NCBI GenBank assembly: GCA_002189035.1
Contig: NEEC01000009.1
Location: 1,860,001 to 1,924,000 of the forward strand
DNA length: 64,000 nucleotides
Reading direction: 5' to 3'
DNA from: Utricularia gibba
Lineage: Eukaryota; Streptophyta; Magnoliopsida; Lamiales; Lentibulariaceae
Shown: in pieces, positions 11,907 through 22,904 of the stretch
Layout: each line of letters opens with the position of its first letter
Numbering within the stretch: the first letter of the stretch is position 1
Notes under the pieces: model-generated
Told to the model about the DNA's origin: nothing
Database searches by the model: none
What the model saw: only the letters and a program-made list of their open reading frames with translations
Made by a program: the position numbers and the translations under genes

Positions 11907-13375
11907 ATGAGGATAGCAGTCACTACTCGTAGCGGCCGCGAGCTGATCAAGGGGGTCTTGACCTATCCGACTCTGTGCGTGTTTTCTTCTTGTTTCCCTT
12001 TTTTTGTTTGAATTGCGAAATCTGATCTTGTGATCTGGGCTTCTTGCTGCTTTTGACATTACGCTGGACTTGGTTTACAGGCTACGGTGGCTGATCTCCA
12101 GGAGGCCATTTTTTCGCGGAGTAAGCTGATTCGTTTTTTATTTTGGTTGATTTCCATTTGTGGTTACCAAGGTTTGAGCGCATGGTTAAAAACTAGAGGT
12201 GTTTGTTCTTTTAGTCTACCTAGAATTTTGGCAGAGGTGATTGTGTTTGGGAGTTCTCCCTTTCCTTCGCAAGTGATTATTTTTCGTAATTGATCTCTAT
12301 AATTTGGTCATTTCTGCTTTTTCATTTTGCAAACCTGTCCTTTAGAATCAACACAAATTTTGTTTACTTACACCTGTGGGAAGCGCATGATATCTGTTTT
12401 TCATTTCCTATCTTCATTCATTACATTATGTTCTTTTTGTTCCTCTAACAGCAAAAAAATACTACCCATCTCGACAAAGACTGACTCTTCCTCTTCCATC
12501 CGGATCGAAGGAAAGGCCTGTGGTTTTAGGCTACAAAAAGAGCCTGAAGGAGTATATCGATGGGAGCAAGAATGACTTAACTGTGGTTTTCAAGGATTTG
12601 GGTCCACAAGTCAAGTATAGCACTCTTTTCTTCTGGGAATATTTGGGTCCTCTGATTATCTTTCCCATCTTCCACTACATCCCTGTCTACAAAATCTTGG
12701 GATATGAACAAGAACATGCCCCTGCTCCAGTCCAGACATATGCTTTATATTACTGGTGTTTCCATTACTTCAAACGTATCATGGAAACCTTTTTTGTCCA
12801 TCGGTTCAGCCATGCAACATCGCCTCTTTCAAATGTCTTCCGGAACTGTGCTTATTACTGGACTTTTGGTGCATGGATTGCATACTATGTCAACCATCCT
12901 CTGTACACACCTGTGGGTGACCTGCAGATAAAGATTGGATTTGCTTTTGGGTTGCTTTGTCAAATCTCCAATCTGTACTGCCACATATTGTTGAGAAACC
13001 TTCGTAGTTCGGATAGCAGTGGCTACCAAATTCCCCGGGGCTTTTTGTTCAATTTTGTTACTTGTGCGAACTACACAACAGAAATCTATCAGTGGCTAGG
13101 ATTCAACATCGCCACACAAACTGTAGCCGGCTATGTTTTCATGGTAGTTGCTGCTGCTATAATGACGAACTGGGCTATTGCCAAGCACAAGCGCTTGAAG
13201 AAGGTATGCTTTTTCTTCTTTTCCAGTTGAACTGCTTCAGCAGCATACTAGGACTGCACATGAACATGATGTGATGGATGTGAGCTTTCCGTTGTTATTT
13301 TTGCAGCTTTTCGATGGAAAAAATGGGAAACCAAAGTACCCCCGGCGTTGGGTGATACTCCCACCATTCTTCTAG
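11907..13375 (+). CDS. ECR: Very-long-chain enoyl-CoA reductase
   Basis: This enzyme (CER10 in Arabidopsis, TSC13 in yeast) catalyses the last step of the ER fatty-acid elongation cycle, reducing trans-2-enoyl-CoA for very-long-chain lipids such as wax and sphingolipids. Four exons: 11907-11978, 12081-12120, 12452-13203 and 13307-13375, giving 310 residues, the usual plant length. An N-terminal ubiquitin-like segment ('ATVADLQEA', 'RQRLTLPL') comes before the membrane-embedded steroid 5-alpha-reductase-type domain. Conserved stretches include '[20 protein letters not shown]', '[18 protein letters not shown]' and the C-terminal '[16 protein letters not shown]'. The first donor follows a TGC codon (GTGTTT). 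The gene is convergent with ALG5; the stop codons are about 385 bp apart. Confidence 0.95.
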
Positions 13376-13760
13376 GAGCAGTACCTGCCACCAAGGGAGT
13401 TTGGTTACAAGTCCAACTGTTGCATTTAATTTCTGTTTCATCTTACAACATTCTATTTGATTGATGCTGTGGGTGCAAGTACTTCTTTGGTTAGAACAGA
13501 TGCATTCTGTAGTTGATGCTATTGAACCTATTCTGTTTTAATAGTAGAATTGCATGAGAAAATTGGGATAAGGTTTACAGGAAGCAGAGCCAGCCACCAA
13601 CGGAGAGAGTGGTATCTTATCCCCAAGCCTACAAAGTAACAGTAACAAAATTAAGTGGGAACATGAATTTCAGAACATTGGAAATGCCTCTATCAGAGAG
13701 TCCCTTGGGGGTTCATTAAAATCAGGGTCAGGAATGATAATGCTAAGCCAGGAGTTCATG
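13376..13760. other. Convergent 3' flanks of ECR and ALG5
   Basis: A 385-bp space between two converging genes. The 3' UTRs may overlap. No coding potential seen. Confidence 0.5.
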
Positions 13761-16631
13761 TTAGCGAATTCTCCAAACGCCGGTTCTGTAACCAAAGGAC
13801 ATCAAAGCCAGCTCCCACAACATATGGGGAATGCTCAACAGATTAACTTTGGACCCCGGGATTTCTGTCCAGTTCACAGAGATTTCGAGCATTGGTATCT
13901 GAAACAACTTGCACAAGTAGACCAACTCTACGTCAAAGCACCACCTGAAAAATTCGAAACTATGAGGAAGAATAACTATATGCGTGTTTCGTTCAGAAGT
14001 AGGGGCCTTTTGTGGGACATATTTCTCATAAGCAACATCTGTGACATGAGATATCGTGCAATTTCCAAAAAAATACCTACAACGGAGAGAGCTAGATGAA
14101 TTAAAGCTTACCGCTTCAAGCGAATATTCGTGAAAAGCTTCCTAGCAGCAGCTCTGGTGAACATCTTAAAACCACACTGGGGCATGGACATGCGCAAGAA
14201 GAAACGCACAAGTGAAAATGAAGTTTGCCTGTGCATCCTAAATACAAAAAAAAAAAAAAAAAAAAAAAAACCCACAATCCTATCTTCCATTGTATTGGAA
14301 CAAAATAGATACCCGGATTCAAAAATCATGCTTGTAATATCTCCCACCAAAACAAGACCAGTTCAAGTTGATACACTTAACTGGGGCCCGTGAATCTAAT
14401 ACACAACCGAATTGATTGAAATCACATTGATAAATGTAGACAAACTACTAGGACATAAAACAGAATCTGACATCATACGAAAGTTAGTTTCTGTTTCATA
14501 ATTCCCACAAATAAAACTATCCCTATTGATGAGAAACAACTGTAGTACCAGGAAAATTTATAAACGTAGCAGTACCTGCGAGTCCCGAATTCCTGGGCCG
14601 GCAGCCAATAGTACTACCATATGGAACCCCTTCATCAAGAAATTTCTGTACCATTTTCTCTGAGAAAAGAGCCAAAATTCTAAAACACACAATCAAAAAC
14701 AAATACGATAAAGAAACATGCATTGACTAAGCTGCAAGGACTCAACCGTTGCCAGGGCTTTTTTCTCAAGATGAGCCCGTGACCCGAAAGCAACGATGGG
14801 AATATCTGACATGCCTAAATTTCCAGATTTTGAATCGTCCAAATTTTGCCTCTTGGCAGCCACCGCACATATCTGAAGAAGAATCAGCGAATAAACTGAA
14901 TAAATCTTTGGTTACTCAACAAAAATTAAATATAGAAACTAAAAGAATGCCATGCAAAAGAAACCAAATTTGATGAAACAAATATTTTTGTTAGCTAATA
15001 TTGATAATGGGAACTACCTGATTTTCAAGCTTTTCGAGATCACTGAATTTGGTTGCACCATCAGCATCAAGCATCAGAAGTAGCTCACCACGTGAGTGGA
15101 GCATGCCCTGTTGAATAATGCTTAAAGCAGCAAAAATAATTAAGAACGTGCATTGGTCATAATACATCAAAATAATTGGAAAATTAAACTCACAACGAAT
15201 TTCTACAATCATCTCACCTTTCTTATAGCCTCTCCCTTCCCATGGTTCCGTCCAAGGAGAACTAGTCTGACCTCTTCTACAGTGTATCTTTTTACATAGT
15301 CAAAAGCAACTTTTTTTGTACCATCGGCACTCCCATCATCAACAATCACCACCTACTTAAGAAAAGAAGATTGTAATATGAAATCAAATAACTGATGGGT
15401 CAATCAAATAGCCATGATCGCTCATTTTTTTATATGGCACAAAGAACCATAGTGCTTCCCATTCATTTCACACATTTTATTGCTACTTACCTCTAAAAAG
15501 CCAGCATTCACACAGACACCAAGCCCTTGGTTATGATTTACAATAAATATGAGACATAAGAGGGTTATCTAGAGCCATATACTAGCAGTACAAGTCTTCC
15601 AGACTGTATGTAACATCCCTAGCCGTACACTAAAAGAGAAATAGGAAGCAGCTATACCTCATAAGTAAATGATTTGTCCTTTGCTGCACGTTCTTGAAGA
15701 TAACTACAAGGTCAGCACGCATAAATCAAAATGTTCATCGAAGTTGCATTGCTCTCATCACACCACAGCCATAGGAAATCTTTTATAGTAATTTTATCAC
15801 TAGACAAAAAGACACACATAATTTTCAGTACAGGGGGAATTGCCTTTCGTGACCTCCAAATATCCAAATCCTGAAAACTTTTAAAGCCCCATACTATCTG
15901 GAATGTGTGTGAACTGTGAGGAAGTATTAAGGGCAAAATAGAACCGAGCACCAATCAACCAGTTGAAAGGAAGAGAAATTAGATTACTTTAGTGCTTCAT
16001 CTAGAGCTCCAGGAAGCCTATGCTCTTCATTGTAGGCTGGGATTATCAAAGACATATATTTTTCTGCAGGATCACGGATATCGGGACAACGAACCTGAAA
16101 TAAAAATTGCATCATAGAAATCAAAACCCCCCTCGAAGCAACAACTCAAAGGCAACATTCAACTTTTACTAAATTCCTCGCAAACTAAATGCTCTCTAAG
16201 CTAGTGATCAAAAAAATCATGCTCCCTAAACCGAATAAGAATCGAAAGCCAACTCAATTTTCTTAAAGTAAAGAGCAAATTGAGCCTCTACCCAAATCAA
16301 ATATGTACATAAGCCCTTGAAGTCTTTTGAAACATCTTGAATCAACAAAGCATTAATGTATCAAAGATCCAAACTTAAATACTTACAGGCTTCAGCGAAT
16401 TGGGATCCTCAAATACGGGAATCGCCTGTTTGTGAAACCTACACAAAAAAACATGAGCAATGACATCAGAATCCGAGACAAGAACAGAACTGTGAGAGAA
16501 ACAAAAGAAAATACGTACGACTGGGCGTCTCTTCTAAGGGAAACTGCGAAAGCGATGGCTGCCGCGAACCCAAAAGCAAAAATCAAAGCGAGCACCCACA
16601 AAATCTCAATCAGCATCCATATGAATCCCAT
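13761..16631 (-). CDS. ALG5: Dolichyl-phosphate beta-glucosyltransferase (ALG5)
   Basis: ALG5 transfers glucose from UDP-glucose to dolichyl phosphate at the ER, making the donor for the terminal glucoses of the N-glycan precursor. Ten exons from 5' to 3': 16519-16631, 16387-16438, 15988-16094, 15658-15703, 15218-15352, 15018-15107, 14747-14872, 14576-14659, 14112-14176 and 13761-13944. They sum to 1002 nt, or 333 residues. An N-terminal membrane anchor ('[20 protein letters not shown]') is followed by the GT2 domain: '[17 protein letters not shown]', '[12 protein letters not shown]', '[20 protein letters not shown]', '[18 protein letters not shown]' and '[12 protein letters not shown]'. The DDG and DAD motifs for UDP-sugar and metal binding are intact. 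The intron between exons 8 and 9 carries a 25-base poly(A) run on the plus strand. Confidence 0.95.
14246..14270. repeat. Poly(A) tract, 25 bases
   Basis: An uninterrupted run of A within an ALG5 intron (poly-T in the sense of the gene). It is a simple homopolymer, liable to length error, and there is no sign of a retrocopy beside it. Confidence 0.9.
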
Positions 16632-17464
16632 CTCCGCCGAGGTCCAACTGAATTGACAAAATGGAACTTAATGCCACAGTCAACTGGTGTACATACATAC
16701 CTATTGGGCGCTTAAGGATTCTGAAATAGGGATTAATCTCAGTAATCGAGTTTTCCTCCACTAATCGTGTATCAGTGTTTTACGGGCCCTGAAAGTGCCG
16801 GGCCGCACCGAGCTTTTAAAAAGCGATGCCCTGGATTGGTTGGAATCCAGCAGAAGAAACGGGCCTGGGTAGCCCAGTAAGGCCCAAATCAGTACATTAT
16901 AGGCCCACCAGGATCAGACTGGGTCTGAACCGGCACGTGCCTCATCCGCCAGCCCTCTTTACAACTTATGGGCCCAACATCCAGCGCCGAGTCTCTAATT
17001 TTTTTAAAAAAATCATTAAACAACTTATAATAATATTTCCTTTTTAACAAACAAATGACTCCTTGGCGGGTCAATAGCCGCCATGAAGATGGAGGGGGAG
17101 CTTCTCTGCTGCTTCCTTGGTTCAATCAGCATGTCTGGGCGTTTGGGCTTTTTCAACACCGCGCATGTTCCTCTCTCTGGGTGCTTTTCTTCTCAACATG
17201 TCTATGCCTCTTAAAGGTGGTAGGTGCTCTTTCTCTGAATTTTTTTTGTTTCTTTTCTTGATGATGATGATTCCTCGCTGTTGTTATGGGATTCTTGGAT
17301 TTTCAAGTGCGATATTGATTTTGATTTCACATTCTGTCTGTTAAGTAATAGAGCCCGTTACTGATTCGGAGGAGAAAGAAGAAAAAGTTGCAATAAAACT
17401 GTTGTTCTTGGAATATGTATGTTCATGTTACATGGAGGCCAATTTTGATGATGAGTTTTGAAAA
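16632..17464. other. Divergent promoter region between ALG5 and the ITN1-like gene
   Basis: Several GGCCCA/TGGGCC (site II-like) strings occur at 16786-16975, typical of plant housekeeping promoters. The pyrimidine-rich segment at 17110-17260 is probably the 5' UTR of the ITN1-like gene and may contain a leader intron. No coding gene is supported. Confidence 0.45.
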
Positions 17465-19718
17465 ATGGCAGATGGGGACTTGGAGAACGCGCTGTTGCCT
17501 ATGAGTACGACGCAAAACCATGCGTCCGAGCCTGCGGCACCGTCAACTTCATCATCAAACGCGCCTGCTGTGGTCTTTTCGAATTCGGGCAAGCAGATTG
17601 ATCAAAGTGGGAAGAAGAAATATGTGAAACAGGTTACTGGTCGTTACAGTGACACTGAATTGCATATGGCTGCGCAAAGAGGCGATCTTGGGGCAGTGAA
17701 GCAAATTCTTGATGATATCAATAGCCTCATGGTTGGGAATTCTGATGGGCTGGATTTCGATAAGGAAGTTGCAGAAATCAGGGCTTCTATTGTAAATGAG
17801 GTAAATGAATTGGGAGAGACAGCATTATACATGGCAGCGGAAAGAGGGCACATTGGCGTTGTTAAAGAATTGCTCAAGTATGCAAACGAGGAAACAATCA
17901 CAAGGAAAAACATATCTATGTTTGATCCTCTTCATGTGGCGGCAAGTCAAGGACACCATGGTGAGTCGCACATTTTTCACATAATGATACTATATTCAGG
18001 CTCTGATGTCATACTCTGGTGTGGCATGCTTTGTAAATATATTTATGCAGTCTCTTTCATAAACTTCAAGCTCCTTTTTTTATGGCTAAGGCTTCATTTC
18101 TCATGCACACTGTAGTCTTGCTTAGTGAGTAACCATGCAATTATTTGTTCTTTTCCTGTTGAATTTTGACCTGCAGGCATTACATTCTTCTTGTTAACGT
18201 GATCATGCTTCTTCTCATTCCAGAAATCGTGAAGGTGCTTCTGGATCATAATCCTGCTTTAAATAACACAATAGGTCCTTCGAATGCAACTCCTGTTGTA
18301 ACGGCAGCTGCAAGAGGACATACTGCAGTGGTCAATGAGCTTCTATCAAAAGACTGCAGCTTGCTAGAAATTTCGATGTTGAATGGAAAAAATGCATTGC
18401 ACTTGGCTTCTAGACAAGGACATGCTGATATTGTCAAGTTGCTTCTCCAGAAAGGATCACAATTAGCTCGAAGAACTGACAAGAAGGGACAGACTGCATT
18501 ACATATGGCCGTCAAGGGCGTCAATTGTGAAGTTGTTGAATTGCTTCTCGATGCAGATGCTGCTACTGTTACGTTTCCAGACAAGTATGGCAATACAGCT
18601 TTGCATGTGGCCACCAGGAAAATGAGGGTAGAGGTACGCTTTGTACCATTTATGGCAGAAGTCCCTTGTCACCATTGGTTCTTCTTGTCTTCTTTGAAGT
18701 TCGAAAACATTATCTGTCCAAATCCCACAGTCTAGTCACCAATGACAGCTTTAAAAACATTCAGCTGAGCTGACAACTTTGCAAATCTTTGAAATCTGTA
18801 GTTTTTTTACGTTCTCTGTGTCCTTCCATAATCGAGACTAATCTTTGCACACCATGTTCGAATTATTTCTCTAAGAGTTGGTTTATTTTCTCCCTGCAGA
18901 TAGTTAAACAGTTGCTAGGCCTTCCAGATACAAATGTGAACGCATTAAGCTGCGGTAAGAAAACAGCTCTTGATATTGCAGAGGATTTACCACTCTCAGA
19001 AGAATCATCCGAGATAAAGGAATGGCTCTGTCATTATGGGGCTCGTAGAGCCAGTGAACTGAATCAACCTCAAGACGAGCTGCGCAATACGGTTATACAG
19101 ATTAAACATGATGTGCACAGTCAGCTCCAACAAACCATAAGAACAAACAAAAATGTGTCTGGGATCGCCAAGAAGCTTAGGAAACTCCACCGAGAAGGCA
19201 TCAACAACGCCACTAACTCAGTCACCGTTGTAGCTGTCCTCTTTGCAACCGTTGCCTTTGCAGCTATTTTCACTGTGCCTGGTGGGGATGACAATAAGGG
19301 CAAGGCTGTGGTTGTGAATAGCACTTCATTCAAAATCTTCTTCATCTTCAATGCTGTTGCCCTCTTCACATCCCTAGCTGTTGTGGTAGTTCAGATTACA
19401 TTGATCCGAGGTGAGACAAAAGCCGAGAGGCATGTCGTGCAGATTATCAACAAGCTAATGTGGTTGGCATCTGTATGCACTTCTGTGGCTTTCATGGCAG
19501 CTTCCTACATCGTCGTGGGCTATAAGCATGCCTGGGCAGCTGAACTTGTAACAGTTGTTGGTGGCGCTATAATGGCCGGAGTTCTGGGCACGATGACTTA
19601 CTATGTCGTGAAGTCGAAGAGGAGACGATCAATGAGCAAGCGACGGAGCGGGTCAATCAGTCACCGGTACTCGGGTTTCAGTCATCCTGACATTGATGAT
19701 AAGATATACGCCCTCTGA
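17465..19718 (+). CDS. ITN1-like ankyrin-repeat membrane protein with PGG domain
   Basis: Three exons, 17465-17960, 18224-18633 and 18900-19718, give 574 residues. After a polar N-terminus come ankyrin repeats such as 'DTELHMAAQRGDLGAVKQIL', 'GETALYMAAERGHIGVVKEL', 'NALHLASRQGHADIVKLLL', 'GQTALHMAVKGVNCEVVELL' and 'GNTALHVATRK'. The C-terminal half carries the PGG domain ('REGINNATNSVTVVAVLFAT', 'FTVPGGDDN') with about four membrane segments and a basic tail rich in Ser/Arg. The order and wording are very close to Arabidopsis ITN1 (At3g12360), a plasma-membrane protein that promotes ABA-dependent ROS production and salt sensitivity. I infer orthology or close paralogy; the exact family member is uncertain. 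Confidence 0.92.
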
Positions 19719-20072
19719 GTCAGTTATGTCTAAGGGGTGTGGCTTCAATGAAGCTCTGTCAAATGTACTTTTATCAGTGCGAAGAAGTAGAGCAAGTTAC
19801 AGTCGAAGCACTAAACTGGGGAGGAATTCATCAATCTTGCATCTCTGCACAGAAATATCCAGAAAGCTCTATCTTCTACCCATCAAGAGTTCAATTTTAA
19901 AGGCCTCACCTTGATGAGAATCGCCGCTGTGGCGGCGGCGGCGGCGAGAAAACCGTTCACTGTTAATCAAGCTTAATTACCCAACACAAAAGTTGGGTTT
20001 TGTTTATTCAAAGAACACTGTCTTGTGTGGTGTATGAAGTCCCATGGCAACCGGACACGTGGTTAGAAAAAG
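19719..20072. other. Spacer between the ITN1-like gene and the small plastid protein gene
   Basis: 3' UTR of the ITN1-like gene, a short (GGC)n patch near 19930-19945, and the 5' flank of the next gene. No gene seen. Confidence 0.5.
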
Positions 20073-20715
20073 ATGATAACCTTTCAGTTTTCTTCACCCA
20101 TTCCGCTTTCTCTCCAAAAATCTTCGCCTTCTACGATTCTTCGACGACCCGCAAACCCGATTTATCCGTTTCTCCACCAGCAATCTCGCAATACAAGGGG
20201 AACTCACCGACGCAAGAGTTTCGGGAATGGCGGGAGGGGTGACCCAGTTGAAGAAAACGCGGGGGTTGAACCAGACATGGAGAGCTATCTCCGATCCCTC
20301 TCCCTCGAATACGACAACGTCTGGGATACAAAGCCCTCCTGGTGGTCGCCCAATTGAATTTTTTCAGCTTTCTTTGGTGTTTTTCTGGCGGTAACTGTCA
20401 TTCCGTTCAGGTGCCAACCGTGGACGATCACCATGACTGGAATATTGATAGTCATTGTGAGCTGGTTGCCTCTGAAATCCATAGCAGTCAGTTCTATTGC
20501 AGCTGCTTTGGTTAGTTTGTGGTGGTACATTTTTCTCTACTCTTACCCCAAGGTAAACCAGCTTAAAACTTTAGTGAGTTAAAATGATCCGATCACTTGG
20601 TTCCTAACTGGGTTTTTTGTGGGTGCACCAGGCTTACTCGGACATGATAGCTGAGCGAAGGGATAGGGTGAAGAGAGGACTAGAAGACACGTTTGGTGCC
20701 GAAATTGAGCAGTGA
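20073..20715 (+). CDS. Small predicted plastid membrane protein (possibly DUF6737 family)
   Basis: Three exons, 20073-20341, 20411-20552 and 20632-20715, give 164 residues. The N-terminal ~65 residues are rich in Ser, Pro and Arg and poor in acids ('PLSLQKSSPSTILRRPANP'), like a chloroplast transit peptide. The mature part begins near 'MESYLRSLSLEYDNVWDTKP', continues with 'WCQPWTITMTGILIVIVSWL' and a second hydrophobic helix ending 'LWWYIFLYSYPKAYSDM', and closes with a charged helix. The pattern of a Trp-rich entry and two helices resembles a small cyanobacterial and plastid family of unknown function that I recall as DUF6737. That name is uncertain. No biochemical role is known to me. Confidence 0.72.
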
Positions 20716-21709
20716 TCTTTAAACGGAGCATCCTCATTGAGTTATCCTGATTGTTACTTCTTTGAAATCTGTTAAACTTGCTGCATATTTTGGATTGTGT
20801 GTTATATTTCAACATCCAAACATGGAAGAAAGGTTTTGTTTCTCTGTTGGGACCCTGATAACCTGCTCATAACCTGATTATGGACAGATCTATAAACGCG
20901 CAGAATAGCACCAGGGGGAACTATCAAATCCGTATAGTTGAATGTCAAAAAATGGCAGGGCTCAAGAACGGGCGGATGGATCCAAGATCACCTTCAGGAT
21001 GAAGCATTTTCCCTCGCTGCTGTTCATGCAGTCATTCACTCCCCACGCACGGTCGACTTCAGGTTCTGCTGAATCGACATGTTTTTCATTTGCTGCCCCT
21101 TTAAGGGGGTTGATCTAGAATGTTGAAGATGTGCTTGCTGATCAAGCCATGCTGCTTTTATACCACTTTAAGATGTTGGAATAAGAGATTTCATCGGATT
21201 CTGATCATTCAAGAACAATTTACTCTCAACTTCAAGTGGATCACTGACATTATCTCAGGTGTAATCTGATAAAAAGCAAGATTTAGTTTTAAGCTTGTTG
21301 AGCTCATTAAACACTTTCCACCATATGCTATACCTAACTTGCAGGCGCTGCTTGCCCTCAGATGCAAATTCATCCATCCCTCATCCTGGGTAAACCTCAC
21401 AATTACCCTGTTCTAGATGTATTTTGATCAATCAACATGAAAGATCACATTTTGAACTCAAATACTACATGGGAAAGTTGTCTGCCCTTCTTCAGAGGCT
21501 GTTATTCTACGGACAAATTATGTTTTGAGCACAGCATCATTCAATCACAAGCATCAGATGCATCAGAAGATACGGTATTATGTTTCATGTATGTAGCCGC
21601 TTCTACTCGTGAAACCATATTGGCATTCAATATGAAGAAGGGATGATTCCATTCATCTTCGTTGTTTAGCATAAGAGCTACAGAAGTAGATAGAAAGCTA
21701 AGAAGGAGT
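20716..21709. other. Spacer between two convergent genes
   Basis: About 1 kb with the 3' flank of the small plastid protein gene and of the HSP20-like gene. Short open frames are scattered on both strands, but I recognise none and they lack splice-compatible neighbours. Confidence 0.45.
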
Positions 21710-22180
21710 TTACTGTACGAACACAAGGCCTCCGACGACGTCATCCCGGTCTGCCTCAGATTCCTCCGGTCCCTTGGGCACCGTCACCACCAGCTCCCCG
21801 TCTAGGTAAGCGGCGGATGCAAGGTCCGCACGCGTCGAATCGGGCAACCTAAACCGCCACACATCGAGATCGAAATCCGTGGCCGCCGGTAAATCAACGA
21901 CCCCGGTTCCCCTAATAACGACCTTGGTCACCCCAGGGTAGATCTCGACGGCATCCGCCCTGACGTCGTCGATGATGTCGTCAGTGACGGCAGAGAATCG
22001 GAGAAAATCCGAGGTCTCCACGATGGACACATCGGCGTCCCAGAGCAAAGGCAGCTCGAGAACCTTAGTGAAAACGTGAGGCAGACGCTGCAATTTCTTC
22101 CGGCGGCAGGCGTTCGCCGGACCTAAAACGTCGAATCGAAGGCCCAGGTTGCGCCTCGTAGACACAGGGTAAACCTTCAT
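21710..22180 (-). CDS. HSP20-like (alpha-crystallin domain) protein
   Basis: An intronless gene of 156 residues starting 'MKVYPVSTRRNLGLRFDVLG'. Two codons further upstream are open but begin with TTG, so the ATG at 22178-22180 is taken as the start. The body has a divergent alpha-crystallin-like beta-sandwich ('VRADAVEIYPGVTKVVIRGT', 'DVWRFRLPDSTRADLASAAY', 'LDGELVVTVPKG'). This matches the plant HSP20-like group to which, as I recall, At3g22530 and At4g14830 belong, distinct from the classical cytosolic small heat-shock proteins. A chaperone role is assumed from the fold. A TATA box lies 174 bp upstream. The coding region is GC-richer than its surroundings, which is common for intronless sHSP-type genes. 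Confidence 0.85.
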   Translation of the reverse strand: MKVYPVSTRRNLGLRFDVLGPANACRRKKLQRLPHVFTKVLELPLLWDADVSIVETSDFLRFSAVTDDIIDDVRADAVEIYPGVTKVVIRGTGVVDLPAATDFDLDVWRFRLPDSTRADLASAAYLDGELVVTVPKGPEESEADRDDVVGGLVFVQ

Positions 22181-22353
22181 CGCCAAAACAAAAACAGCAC
22201 CGGAAACAGGCGACGCCAGAAACGAAACCCAAACGAAAAAAAAGAAAAAAGATTCGAGGAAAACGATAAGGAAAGGGTTGGCAGAGACGAGAGGACAAGG
22301 AATTGGGATTGCACAGAAGGACGGATGAGCGGGGACGACCCTCCTCTCCTTGC

Positions 22354-22360
22354 TTTTATA
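22354..22360 (-). promoter_or_regulatory. TATA box of the HSP20-like gene
   Basis: On the minus strand the string reads GAGTATAAAAGCAAGG, a strong plant TATA context, 174 bp before the start codon. No perfect heat-shock element was identified next to it. Confidence 0.55.
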
Positions 22361-22671
22361 CTCAACATCAATGGCGAGTGGTTCCTCACATCAGCCTTCA
22401 ATGTGGCTGTCCCTATCCTTCCCATCAGGTATGTGCCGTGCCCATTGCCCCGCCCCATCCATCCTCTCCCCCAGTATTCATTTTATTTATTTTATTATCA
22501 TAATAATAACAATAAGATGTTTTATAGTTGTATATGTAAGTTTTATATCTAAGTTTACACATATATCACTATTTAATTAACTAGCATATGCATATCAATC
22601 TTAAATGATTATATTATGCATATATTTATTTTTTGAATATGTGAATAATATATATACAGGTTGTGACGTCC

Positions 22672-22904
22672 CACCCCACGAAAGTGTTGGAAAAAAGGGA
22701 CTTAAGCAAATTCCACATCGATTAGGGATGGGATAGAAGATGAGATTAAGATGAGTGACCACGCAAATTTAGCATGAGGTATTTTCCTAGCATGACGAAG
22801 AATCCTTTACAAGAAGTCAGACGAAATATGGGAAAAACATAAAATCGTCAGAGTTGGATGCTTTAAACGGACAATATCATGGTAGGTGTGCGCGGGTCAT
22901 TACA
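22672..22904. mobile_element. LTR-like relic (solo-LTR fragment) of about 230 bp
   Basis: The segment opens with TGTGACGTCCCACC and closes with GCGCGGGTCATTACA, giving TG...CA ends. Inside are 'TTCCACATCGATTAGGGATG' and 'AAACGGACAATATCATGG', strings I associate with a widespread dispersed repeat of plant genomes. There is no coding sequence, primer-binding site or polypurine tract, and the flanks (acagg / acaga) do not give a clean target-site duplication. A solo LTR or a non-autonomous element would both fit. Confidence 0.45.

Noticed and set aside
14246-14270. Poly(A) run as evidence of a retroposed gene
   Set aside because: No coding sequence or duplication flanks it; it sits in an ordinary ALG5 intron.
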